A stretch of 64,000 nucleotides of DNA, taken from Microbispora hainanensis (lineage in GTDB: Bacteria; Actinomycetota; Actinomycetes; Streptosporangiales; Streptosporangiaceae). Position 1 is the first letter of the stretch. The number at the start of each line of letters is the position of its first letter. The position numbers were made by a program, and so were the translations under genes. This document shows positions 35,243-43,190 of the stretch, in pieces. The notes under the pieces are model-generated. The model ran no database searches, was not told the origin of the DNA, and saw nothing but the letters and a program-made list of their open reading frames with translations. The stretch is from the NCBI RefSeq assembly GCF_006874475.1, contig NZ_VIRM01000034.1, forward strand, positions 38,298 through 102,297. The letters run 5' to 3'.

Positions 35243-35737
35243 CTTTCCCCCAGGAGCGGCACGGTCGGCGGTGAAACACCGGGCACACGGGGCACCGGCG
35301 GCTCGCGCGCCCCACCTTAGATCACTTCGGCGCCGCCCTTTACAAGAAATGTGGATTTATCTCGACATATGATCATGCCCACTCGGCGAATACGCTGGTC
35401 AGGGGCGAATTCCGCTATCACACCCCGACTCGGGGCGGCCGGCGGGAACAGGCCGGCGCCGAGCGGCCCCCGGCCGGACCGCATCCGCCGGCGCGTACGG
35501 CCCGGCGTTCCCGGTCCGAATTCCACGCGCGGACGACCGGTCACGCCCTCGCCAACGGTCCGGGACTACGCGGCCTGAAATGCGGAAATGCCGATTACCG
35601 AACACGCATTCGGCTCCCGCGGCCATTCCCCGGGAAACACTTCCCACGGCGCCGATGAATGGTCGGCTACGCTGGGAAATCAGGCCGTGCGCGAAACGCC
35701 GTGGCCGCGTGCGGGCGAACAATGCGAGGGCGGCCCG
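35243..35737. other. 495-bp divergent intergenic region
   Basis: Between the lipoprotein operon and the HD gene. It includes a distinctly AT-rich stretch (about 35338-35376, AAGAAATGTGGATTTATC and following) likely to hold promoters; no clean -35/-10 pair or gene is evident. GAGGG at 35726-35730 is the HD gene's ribosome binding site. Confidence 0.5.
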
Positions 35738-36583
35738 ATGGCGAGGGACAACGCGAAAAACACCGGCTCCCCGGTCGGCGCGAACACGCTGATGGCTCTC
35801 ATGCGCGATCTGGCATTTCCGCCGTGCGCGATCGAACGGTCTTCGGTGGTGCCGCAGGACGTCACCCGGCGGGAGAACGACGCGGAGCACTCCTTCACCC
35901 TGGGCCTGGCCGCGGTCTGCCTCGCCCCGCTGATCGACCCCGCCCTGGATCCGGGCCGGATCGCCAGGTATGCGCTGGTCCACGACCTGCCCGAGGTCCA
36001 CGCTGGGGACGTCTCGGTCTACGCCGACCCGGCGGAACGCGAGAAGAAGGCCGTACGCGAGGAGGAGGCGAGGGAGATCATCGCCCGCGACTTCGGCGGG
36101 ACGTTCCCCTGGCTCGTGGAGGACCTGTACCGCTACAAGGCGCAGCACGATGCGGAGAGCAGGTTCGTCTACGCCCTCGACAAGCTGCTCCCCCACGTCA
36201 ACGTGCTGCTGGCCGACCACCACCCGCTGCGGCCCACCTGGGCGGCGTACAAGCGCACGGAGATCACGGCCAGGCGGAAGATCCGCATGAGCTGCCCGGC
36301 ACTGCTGCCGTTGTTCGACGAGCTGTGCCGGGAGTTCGCACGGCGCCCGCACCTGTTCTCCGGCGGGGTGTCACCTGGCGTGGGAGATGACGATGTTCGC
36401 GACGGCGAGCAGGACCGCCCCGCAGACGGCGCACAGCACCCTCAGCGGCAGCTCGACGCCCGGCCCGAGCACGGCGGGCAGGGCGACGAGAACGGCCCCG
36501 GCCGCGCCGGCCGACACCCGCGTGAGGAGACGCGACCGCGAGCGGCGCACGACCACAGGAAATCCCGCGCTCGTCGTCAGTGA
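35738..36583 (+). CDS. HD-domain 5'-deoxynucleotidase (YfbR-like) with antisense-overlapping C-terminal tail
   Basis: 281 residues, ATG 7 bases after GAGGG. The HD phosphohydrolase core is complete: RRENDAEHSFTLGL (His51), YALVHDLPEVHAGD (His82-Asp83) and RFVYALDKLLPHVNVLL with the last metal Asp. YfbR-type enzymes dephosphorylate deoxynucleoside monophosphates. The conserved domain ends near residue 211. The remaining ~70 residues (Gly/Asp/Arg/His-rich) run antisense through the 3' end of the convergent gene, as if the native stop codon had been lost. Convergent overlap 213 bp. Role in nucleotide-pool control is inferred. Confidence 0.82.
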   Translation: MARDNAKNTGSPVGANTLMALMRDLAFPPCAIERSSVVPQDVTRRENDAEHSFTLGLAAVCLAPLIDPALDPGRIARYALVHDLPEVHAGDVSVYADPAEREKKAVREEEAREIIARDFGGTFPWLVEDLYRYKAQHDAESRFVYALDKLLPHVNVLLADHHPLRPTWAAYKRTEITARRKIRMSCPALLPLFDELCREFARRPHLFSGGVSPGVGDDDVRDGEQDRPADGAQHPQRQLDARPEHGGQGDENGPGRAGRHPREETRPRAAHDHRKSRARRQ

Positions 36584-37528
36584 GCCGCCTCCCTGCTCTG
36601 GGCCCGCCCTGGTGTCGGCGGCCAGCGTGATCCCGACCCGCGCGAGCGCGTCGAAGCCCAGCATCTCGGGCCGCAGCCAGAACTCCACCGTGTCGTATCG
36701 CGACGCCACGTCGTACGAGTCGTCGGACGCGATCTTCAGGAAGGTGCCGTCGGTCGCGCAGACCAGCCGTTTCGGAGCCGGCGTGTAGCCGTCGGAGTAG
36801 AAGCTGACCCGCATCCGCACCGAGTCGCCGTCGCTCAGGTGCAGCCGCCCCTCGGCGTCGAGGGTGCCCGTCCTGCCCCTGCCCAGCAGCGGTTCCTCGG
36901 TGCGGACGAAGTAGGAGGACCTGTACGTGGGATGCCGGGCCAGCCGCCGGGCCACCCCGAGCCACGCGCCGGGGTCGTCGCCCGGCGTTTCGTGCAGGTG
37001 GAGGTCGGGGAAGCGGGTGGTAGCGGGATACCAGCGCCCGCCGTTGGCCTCCGCGAGCCTGTCCACGAACCAGCCGCCCTTGGCCCTGATGTCCGCCTCG
37101 GTCAGCGGGAAGTCCTCCAGGTTCGCGTAGTCGTCCACCCGGAGCCGGAAGGTAGCCATGTCGGCCACGCACGCGGTCGCCACCACCGTGGCGAAGCGCA
37201 CGGGCACGACGAACGGCTCGGTCTCGGGCGACTCCCGGTCGGCCAGGAACGCCACGAGGCACCGCCGGCCGACGGCTGAGCCGTTCGCGATCGCCTGTTG
37301 CAGGGCGCCCGCCACGTAGTCGGTCTCGTAGCGGAACTGGATGATCGCCCGTCGGGGCAGGGCCAGCGCCCTCAGGACGTCCTCCGCGTATCGCCGCCTG
37401 CTGTCGGACGACAGCAGCAGCACCGAGGGCCGGACCCCGCTCATGGGCCCGCTCATGGGCCCGCTCATGGACGCGGTCATGTGGCCGGTCATGGGCCCGG
37501 TTATGGGCGCGGTCGTGTCCCGGGTCAT
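36371..37528 (-). CDS. membrane-anchored protein of unknown function, partner of the GNAT-YunG protein
   Basis: 385 residues. The ATG at 37528 has GGAGG 5 bases upstream and overlaps the previous stop (ATGA). The N-terminal ~30 residues are a repeat of Met-rich units (MTGHMTASMSGPMSGPMSG) encoded by 12-bp DNA repeats. A soluble core follows: VRPSVLLLSSDSRRRYAEDV, RRAIIQFRYETDYVAGAL and WFVDRLAEANGGRWYPAT. Two C-terminal transmembrane helices (about 335-385) anchor it. I do not recognise the family. Strict coupling to the upstream gene implies a joint function. Confidence 0.75.
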   Translation of the reverse strand: MTRDTTAPITGPMTGHMTASMSGPMSGPMSGVRPSVLLLSSDSRRRYAEDVLRALALPRRAIIQFRYETDYVAGALQQAIANGSAVGRRCLVAFLADRESPETEPFVVPVRFATVVATACVADMATFRLRVDDYANLEDFPLTEADIRAKGGWFVDRLAEANGGRWYPATTRFPDLHLHETPGDDPGAWLGVARRLARHPTYRSSYFVRTEEPLLGRGRTGTLDAEGRLHLSDGDSVRMRVSFYSDGYTPAPKRLVCATDGTFLKIASDDSYDVASRYDTVEFWLRPEMLGFDALARVGITLAADTRAGPEQGGGSLTTSAGFPVVVRRSRSRLLTRVSAGAAGAVLVALPAVLGPGVELPLRVLCAVCGAVLLAVANIVISHAR

Positions 37529-39030
37529 GGCCGCCTCCGGAGCTCGTCCAGGTCGCGCAGGCGGTCGGCGAGCGCGAGGAAACGCCGCCACACCCGGTCT
37601 CTCGGCAGCTCGTCGAGGCGCAGGCGCGCCGCGGTCTCATACCGCAGCCCCCGATCGGTCAGCGCCCGGTGCTCGCCCAGGATGATCGGCTCGCGTACGC
37701 CGTCCGACTGGTCGGCGGTCAGGTCGACGACGAACCGCCGGGGGTCGTGGGCCGGGCCGATCTCGACCCAGCAGTGGTGGCTCACGTCTTCGGCGTCGTC
37801 GCGGCCGATGCGCAGCCGCCCGTAGCAGTAGACGGGTTCGAGCAGCAGGTCGGCGCGGAGCCTGCGGGCGAGCCAGACGGAGGTGACCCCGCACTGGCCT
37901 CGGGGGTCGCCCGCGGCGGCCGGCGACTCCTGATAGCGCGGGTGGACCGTGCGGTCCGACCAGCAGGACTCCAGCATCCGGCGGTAGCCGAGCAGGCGGT
38001 CCTTCCACTCGAGCGAGGCGAAGTCCGCCTTGAGGGGTCTCACATGGTCGCCGCCGGAGTGGGTGCGGCTCGACACCCTGATCAGGCCCCCGACCCCCGC
38101 GACGTTCCGCTTCGCCGCCGGGGTGACGCCGAGGGCCATGAGCACGTTGTCCGGGGTGTCCAGGAGCTGCGGCAGCGACTCCCCGGACATGCGGCGGGTC
38201 TGGAAAAGGCCTTTGTCGTCGTAGCGATACGCCACGGGCGACAGGGCGATCGGCCGGAATCCCGACGCGATGAATGAGGTGCCGCAGAAACCGAGCATCG
38301 GGTTGTATGCCGTGATGACATAATCCCCGGCGTTTCGTGCCCTGATCTCCCGGACCGCGTGGGCGATAGTCAGGCTCATGAGGTTCGCCGGAATTCCCGC
38401 CAGCCCGTGCATTCTTGTCAGGACCATTATCCGGTCCGGATCAACGTCCAGCCCGTGCCCCGTGAGCGCGTCCAGGACATACTGGCGGTCGCATCGCGAG
38501 AAGGCGACGTACGTGATCGGCATCGTCGCGCCCGGCAGGAAGAGCCCGAACTGCGCGGCGGTGTCTGCCCTCTCGCTGTGGAGGTAGTGCAGTCTCGACT
38601 GGACCAGGTGGCCGGCGCTCGGTCTGACCTCGGCGAAGCGCAGGCGGGTGTGATAGCCGTCGCCGAACGACAGGCTCAGGTCGCGGTGCGCCTTGCGCAC
38701 GTTGAGGAGGACGGAGGCGTGGGCCTGGTGGGCGGCGTCCTCCGCCGACTGGCGCACCTGCGCCGCCCGGACGACGGCCTGCAGCCGTATCTCCTCGTAC
38801 ACCTTGTCCGGAGACCAGCCGGCGATGGCCGGCCTGCTCAACCGGGGCAGGTGCAGTCTTACCTGGATCTCCAGGGTCCGGAGGCCGACTCCGACCGTCT
38901 CGGCGTCCGCGCGAATGCGCGTCCCCATCGCGCCGACGAAGGTCTCGACATCCGGATCACGAAGCCCGTCCACTCGCGCGCCCTCGCTTCGCGCTTTCTC
39001 CCTTCGCGGCGTACGCGTGGTCTTGGGCAC
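37525..39030 (-). CDS. fusion of Mom-like GNAT domain and YunG-like Cys-His-Asp domain
   Basis: 501 residues from the GTG at 39030 (GGAG 5 bases upstream); a TTG at 39075 is possible. A helical N-terminus (to ~135) precedes a GNAT-like region (~140-265): FGLFLPGATMPITYVAF, then MVLTRMHGLAGIPANLMSLT, and TAYNPMLGFCGTSFIASGF. The last two patches recall the phage Mom-type acyltransferase group. The C-terminal part resembles YunG: GQCGVTSVWLARRL (Cys380), VSHHCWVEIG (His418/419) and RFVVDLTADQ (Asp436), a papain/transglutaminase-like triad. The combination is unfamiliar to me. Followed in operon by a membrane protein. Confidence 0.65.
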   Translation of the reverse strand: MPKTTRTPRREKARSEGARVDGLRDPDVETFVGAMGTRIRADAETVGVGLRTLEIQVRLHLPRLSRPAIAGWSPDKVYEEIRLQAVVRAAQVRQSAEDAAHQAHASVLLNVRKAHRDLSLSFGDGYHTRLRFAEVRPSAGHLVQSRLHYLHSERADTAAQFGLFLPGATMPITYVAFSRCDRQYVLDALTGHGLDVDPDRIMVLTRMHGLAGIPANLMSLTIAHAVREIRARNAGDYVITAYNPMLGFCGTSFIASGFRPIALSPVAYRYDDKGLFQTRRMSGESLPQLLDTPDNVLMALGVTPAAKRNVAGVGGLIRVSSRTHSGGDHVRPLKADFASLEWKDRLLGYRRMLESCWSDRTVHPRYQESPAAAGDPRGQCGVTSVWLARRLRADLLLEPVYCYGRLRIGRDDAEDVSHHCWVEIGPAHDPRRFVVDLTADQSDGVREPIILGEHRALTDRGLRYETAARLRLDELPRDRVWRRFLALADRLRDLDELRRRP

Positions 39031-39122
39031 TTCTTCTCCCGCAATCCGCGAGAATCTAGTCAGTGACGCCGTCAAGGATAGAACTCGGACCGCACGCTGT
39101 CAGGGCTCTCGCCGAGTTGGTA

Positions 39123-40205
39123 TCACCTTTTATCGGATTCGCCGGAATTGCGAGCCGATTTTTCATTGACGCCCGCTACGGTGGCGGCGAACACGGCCGG
39201 CACTGCAGGCGGCGGCACTGCAGGCGGCGGAGCCGGCGGATAGAGGGCCGCAAGCGCGTGGGCGGTCGCCGCCATCTCGCGCCGCAGCTCGGCCGGCTCC
39301 AGGACCTCCACCTCGGCCCCGAGCTTCAGGAACTCCGTCCGCGCGTGCGTCACCGACTCGACGGGCACGGTGGCGGTGACCCAGCCCCGCTCGTCCGGTG
39401 GGCTTGCCGTCTCGTCCACCGCCCCGGCGACGGCCGAGCTCATGATCTCCCCGAGCCGCTCCCGCCCCCGTGGCGACAGCCGGATCACCGCGTGCCCGCG
39501 CAGCAGCCGGGAGCGGAAGCCGGCCAGATGCTCGCGCCAGTGACGCTCCAGGTCGAAGCCGGTTGGGCGCTCGAACGTCTCGTCGGTCACCGTGAGCGCG
39601 AGGATCTGGCCGACCCGGTAGGTGCGCAGCGCGCCGTCGCACCGCGCCACGAGATACCACTTCCCCGCCTTCAGGACCAGCCCGTACGGCTCCAGCCTTC
39701 GCTCGACCTCGCAGGGCTCGGCCCACCGGCGGTAGCGGACGTGGACGACCCGGGTGTTCCAGACGGCCTCGGCGACCTCCCGCAGGTATGGCGACCGGTC
39801 GCCGTCGTAATACCAGCCGGGCGCGTCGAGGAGGAAGTGCTCCCGCACCCGACGCGCCTCCTCCCGCAGACCGGCCGGGAGCGCGGCCTCGATCTTCAGC
39901 TCCGCCGCCGCCAGCAGCGCGCCGAGGCCGAGGTCGGCGGCCGGCCCCGGCAACCCGGACAGGAACAGCGCAGCGGCCTCCCGCTCGGTCAGGCCGGTGA
40001 GCCTGGTGCGGAAGCCGTCCATCAGCCGATAGCCGCCCTCGTGCCCGGCCTCGCCGTACAAGGGGATGCCCGCGGCGTGCAGCGACTCGACGTCGCGGTA
40101 GATCGTGCGGACGCTGACCTCCAGCTCGTCGGCGAGCTGCCGGGCCGTCATCCGGCCGCGCGACTGCAACAGCAGGAGGATCGACAGCAGCCGGGACGCG
40201 CGCAC
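39123..40205 (-). CDS. WYL-domain DeoR/YafY-type transcriptional regulator
   Basis: 360 residues. The GTG at 40205 is preferred (GGTGAGG 2-3 bases upstream; family N-terminus [18 protein letters not shown]). The HTH_11 domain contains [20 protein letters not shown]; the WYL domain has [30 protein letters not shown] and [12 protein letters not shown], and a WCX-like C-terminus with [18 protein letters not shown]. These proteins sense small ligands or nucleic acid. An Ala/Pro-rich tail ends it. It is divergent from the gene at 40270 with a palindrome between, and lies 92 bp upstream of the GNAT-YunG gene on the same strand. Confidence 0.9.
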   Translation of the reverse strand: MRASRLLSILLLLQSRGRMTARQLADELEVSVRTIYRDVESLHAAGIPLYGEAGHEGGYRLMDGFRTRLTGLTEREAAALFLSGLPGPAADLGLGALLAAAELKIEAALPAGLREEARRVREHFLLDAPGWYYDGDRSPYLREVAEAVWNTRVVHVRYRRWAEPCEVERRLEPYGLVLKAGKWYLVARCDGALRTYRVGQILALTVTDETFERPTGFDLERHWREHLAGFRSRLLRGHAVIRLSPRGRERLGEIMSSAVAGAVDETASPPDERGWVTATVPVESVTHARTEFLKLGAEVEVLEPAELRREMAATAHALAALYPPAPPPAVPPPAVPAVFAATVAGVNEKSARNSGESDKR

Positions 40206-40226
40206 GCCCTCACCATCGCACGACTC

Positions 40227-40247
40227 CACTGACGAAGGGTGTCAGTG
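40227..40247. promoter_or_regulatory. candidate operator of the WYL regulator
   Basis: Perfect 7-bp arms CACTGAC (40227-40233) and GTCAGTG (40241-40247) around a 7-bp spacer, in the 64-bp gap between the WYL gene and its divergent neighbour. It lies 22 bp before both starts, overlapping likely -35 sites. Confidence 0.65.
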
Positions 40248-40269
40248 AAGCGGACCTACCGTTCCCGGC

Positions 40270-40749
40270 ATGGCCTTCATGGAGAAACTGCTCGTCGTGC
40301 CGCCCCCGATCGAGGTGAGCGGCTATCACGTCAAGCGCTACCACGTCACCGCCGACCCGGCCGGCATCGCCCCCGAGGTCGAGAAGGCGGCGTACGCCGT
40401 CCTGCCCGAGTTGCTCCCGGAGCCGGACGGCACGCCCCCGGCCGCCTTCGTCGTGCTCCACAGGGGCGGGGACGACGGGGCCTACCTCAACACCTACACC
40501 TGGACCTGGGACAACGCCCTGCACTGCGGCATCGCGGTGGCCGGTCAGCCGGTGCTGGGCTGCCCCGACCGGGACTCCACGCACTTCGTCCGGCTGGAAC
40601 GCCCGCTCATCGGCTGTGTCTGGGAGCTGTCGCCGATCCTGCACGAACGCGACGCGTGGGTGCGGCATGTGCTCGCCCCCGACCGGCCCGACCTCGCCGC
40701 GTACCTCGCCGACACGCTGCCCGAGGGCACGACAGGAGACCGCCGATGA
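40270..40749 (+). CDS. conserved hypothetical protein, likely WYL target
   Basis: 159 residues. TACCGT (40257-40262) ends 7 bases before the ATG, so a leaderless message is likely. No signal or membrane span. Sequence patches: MAFMEKLLVVPPPIEVSGYH, PAAFVVLHRGGDDGAYLNTY, TWTWDNALHCGIAVAGQPVL and LIGCVWELSPILHERDAWVR. I recognise it only as a small protein often divergent from YafY-type regulators. Function unknown. Confidence 0.75.
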   Translation: MAFMEKLLVVPPPIEVSGYHVKRYHVTADPAGIAPEVEKAAYAVLPELLPEPDGTPPAAFVVLHRGGDDGAYLNTYTWTWDNALHCGIAVAGQPVLGCPDRDSTHFVRLERPLIGCVWELSPILHERDAWVRHVLAPDRPDLAAYLADTLPEGTTGDRR

Positions 40750-40865
40750 AAGACCCACGCGCACTGATCAGGGGCGACGTCCCGGGCGCTTGACCGGGAG
40801 ATCACCACGGGTGATCGTCGGGGCCTGCTCCACGAACCGGTCCCCCTTCGACCCCGGAGTGATCG

Positions 40866-42926
40866 ATGCGAAGAGCCCTGGCCCTCCCGCTCGCCGCCGC
40901 CCTGGCCGCCTCCCTGCTCGGGGCGGCGGACCCCGCCCGGAGTCCGGCGCCCCCGCGAGGCGACGCCGTCGAGATCACGGTCAACGCGCACGCCGGGCTC
41001 GGCACCCTCCACGAGGCGGCGTACGGCGCCAACGCCGCCGTCTGGGACCCGCACATGAACGACCCGGAGGTGGCGCGGCTGTACAAGCGGGCGCGCATCG
41101 CCGCAGTGCGCTATCCCGGCGGGTCGTACGCCGACCTCTACCACTGGGGGACGCACACGGCGCCGGGCGGATACGTGGCGCCGGGCACGGAGTTCGACAC
41201 GTTCATGGGCACGGTCAGGAAGGCCGGCGCGCAGGCCATCGTGATCGCCAACTATGGCACCGGCACGCCCGAGGAGGCCGCCGGCTGGGTCCGGTACGCC
41301 AACGTGACCAAGAAGTACGGCGTGAAGCTCTGGGAGATCGGCAACGAGCTCTACGGCAACGGCTATTACGGTGCCACCTGGGAGGCTGACGACCACCCGG
41401 ACAAGAGCCCCGCGGCGTACGCCCGCAACACGCTGGAGTTCGTCCGCGCGATGAAGGCCGTCGACCCCACGATCGAGATCGGGGCGGTGCTCACGATCCC
41501 CGGGAGCTGGCCGGACGGCGTCGTCGCCGCCGGTGACGCGGCCGGTTGGAACCACACGGTCATCCCGGTGGTGGCGCCCGAGATCGACTTCTTCACCGTG
41601 CACTGGTATCCCGGCACGAGCATCCCGGACACCACGGGTGACGTCGTCGGGCTGCTGGCCTCTCCGCCGGGGCTCGCCGAGATGCTGGCCCAGGTGCGGG
41701 CCGACGTCGCCGCCCTGGCCGGGCGCGACGTGCCGCTCGCGCTGACCGAGGTCGCCTCCAACATCGGGCGCAACACCCACGCGGCCGGGCTGTTCGCCGC
41801 CGACACCTACCTGACCGCGCTGGAGAACGGCGTCTTCACCGTGGACTGGTTCGACACCCACAACGCACTGGAAAAGGTCTCCATGATCGACGGCGAGACC
41901 GACTATCAGGACATCGGCTTCCTGTCGCTCGGCCAGTGCGCCGACGGCGCGTGCGAGCCGCCGCTCAACACGCCGTTCCCCGCCTATCACGGCATCGAGA
42001 TCCTCCACACGGCCGCCGGGCCGGGGGACGACCTGGTCAGGGCCGGCTCCAGTCAGCCGAAGGTGGCCGTGCACGCCGTACGGCAGGCCGACGGCGACCT
42101 GGCCGTCGTGATGATCAACAAGGATCCGTCCACCTCCTATCCCGTACGGCTCCGCTACACCGGGTTCACCCCCTCCGGCCGGAGCCCGGTGACGTACACC
42201 TTCACGAGGGGGGCCACCGGGCTCGCCAGGGCCGAGCAGGGCGACCCGTACACGCGGGCGCTCCCGCCCTACTCGGTCACGACGATGACCGTGCGGGCGG
42301 CGAAGGGCCCGAAGCCCGCGCCGGCCCCGGGCACCCCGACGGCACGCCGCGACGCGGGCGGCGTCCCCGGTGCTGTCACCGTGAGCTGGCCGTCAGCCGG
42401 GCCCAGGGCGGACCGGTACGAGGTGTACCGGCAGACGGGCACCGACACCGTCCTGCTGGGCACGACCCGGGGCACCTCGCTGACGCTGCGCGGCCTGGAG
42501 CCCGGCGCCTCCTACACGGTCAACGTGCTGGCCAGGGAGCGGTCGGGGCGGCTGTCGCGGCCGTCCGCGCCGGTGACCTTCACCGCCCCCACACCGCCGG
42601 ACGGCACCTGCGCGGTCCGCTACCGGGTGACGCAGGGCTGGGGGCGGGGCTTCACCGCCGAGGTGACCGTCACCAACCGGGGCACCGCGGACCTCACCGA
42701 CTGGGCGCTGACGTTCCGGTTCCCGGTCGCCGGGGAGCGCGTCAGCAGTGGGCAGGGCGGCACGTGGACGTCCGAGGGACAGGACGTGCGGGTCGTTCCC
42801 GGCGAGCAGGCGCGGACGATCCCGGCGGGCGGGTCCGTCACCCTCGGGTTCGTCGGCGCCAACGACGGGGCCTACCCCTCCCCCACGGTCTTCCGCCTGA
42901 ACGGCACGGTCTGCTCGACGCTGTGA
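40866..42926 (+). CDS. secreted alpha-L-arabinofuranosidase-like glycosidase with FN3 and CBM2 domains
   Basis: 686 residues. Sec signal peptide (LALPLAAALAASLLGAADPA). A GH51/GH39-like barrel to ~430: VRYPGGSYADLYHWGTHT, KLWEIGNELYGNGYYGATWE (acid/base Glu in GNE) and DVPLALTEVASNIG (nucleophile Glu). Then a small beta domain, a fibronectin type III domain (~500-580; VSWPSAGPRADRYEVYRQTG) and a cellulose-binding CBM2 (~585-686; CAVRYRVTQGWGRGFTAEVT ... NGTVCSTL, with the terminal Cys pair). It degrades plant arabinan/arabinoxylan or galactan outside the cell. Terminator downstream at 43087. Confidence 0.88.
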   Translation: MRRALALPLAAALAASLLGAADPARSPAPPRGDAVEITVNAHAGLGTLHEAAYGANAAVWDPHMNDPEVARLYKRARIAAVRYPGGSYADLYHWGTHTAPGGYVAPGTEFDTFMGTVRKAGAQAIVIANYGTGTPEEAAGWVRYANVTKKYGVKLWEIGNELYGNGYYGATWEADDHPDKSPAAYARNTLEFVRAMKAVDPTIEIGAVLTIPGSWPDGVVAAGDAAGWNHTVIPVVAPEIDFFTVHWYPGTSIPDTTGDVVGLLASPPGLAEMLAQVRADVAALAGRDVPLALTEVASNIGRNTHAAGLFAADTYLTALENGVFTVDWFDTHNALEKVSMIDGETDYQDIGFLSLGQCADGACEPPLNTPFPAYHGIEILHTAAGPGDDLVRAGSSQPKVAVHAVRQADGDLAVVMINKDPSTSYPVRLRYTGFTPSGRSPVTYTFTRGATGLARAEQGDPYTRALPPYSVTTMTVRAAKGPKPAPAPGTPTARRDAGGVPGAVTVSWPSAGPRADRYEVYRQTGTDTVLLGTTRGTSLTLRGLEPGASYTVNVLARERSGRLSRPSAPVTFTAPTPPDGTCAVRYRVTQGWGRGFTAEVTVTNRGTADLTDWALTFRFPVAGERVSSGQGGTWTSEGQDVRVVPGEQARTIPAGGSVTLGFVGANDGAYPSPTVFRLNGTVCSTL

Positions 42927-43086
42927 CCGGCGCTTTCTTGGCGCGATCATGAAGTCGTCTTGCACCCGGTCTAGAGGCCAGAGTGAGAGACTCCTGAACA
43001 AGCGCCTGCCGTGTCAGGTGCGAAACCCCGCGGCTCATCGCCAAAAACAAGCCGCCCGGTGTGGTAACGGCGAAACCGCTGGAAGC

Positions 43087-43120
43087 CCGCCCTCCTCGCC
43101 GCGAAGGCCGAGGAGGGCGG
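43087..43120. terminator. terminator hairpin between convergent genes
   Basis: A perfect 12-bp stem, CCGCCCTCCTCG / CGAGGAGGGCGG, with a 10-base loop, between the convergent glycosidase and hydantoinase genes. Confidence 0.6.
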
Positions 43121-43128
43121 AGCCCGCC

Positions 43129-43180
43129 AAGCCCGCCCGCCGAGCCCGCCCACCGAGCCCGCCCGCCGAGCCCGCCCGCC
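43129..43180. repeat. 13-bp tandem repeat, GAGCCCGCCCGCC x4
   Basis: Four units (two with one change) directly after the hairpin and 10 bp before the hydantoinase stop codon. No coding role seen. Confidence 0.85.
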
Positions 43181-43190
43181 GAGAGCCCCG

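Noticed and set aside
39031..39075. TTG start at 39075 for the GNAT-YunG gene
   Set aside because: The GTG at 39030 has a GGAG ribosome binding site at good distance; the extra 15 residues show no conserved feature.
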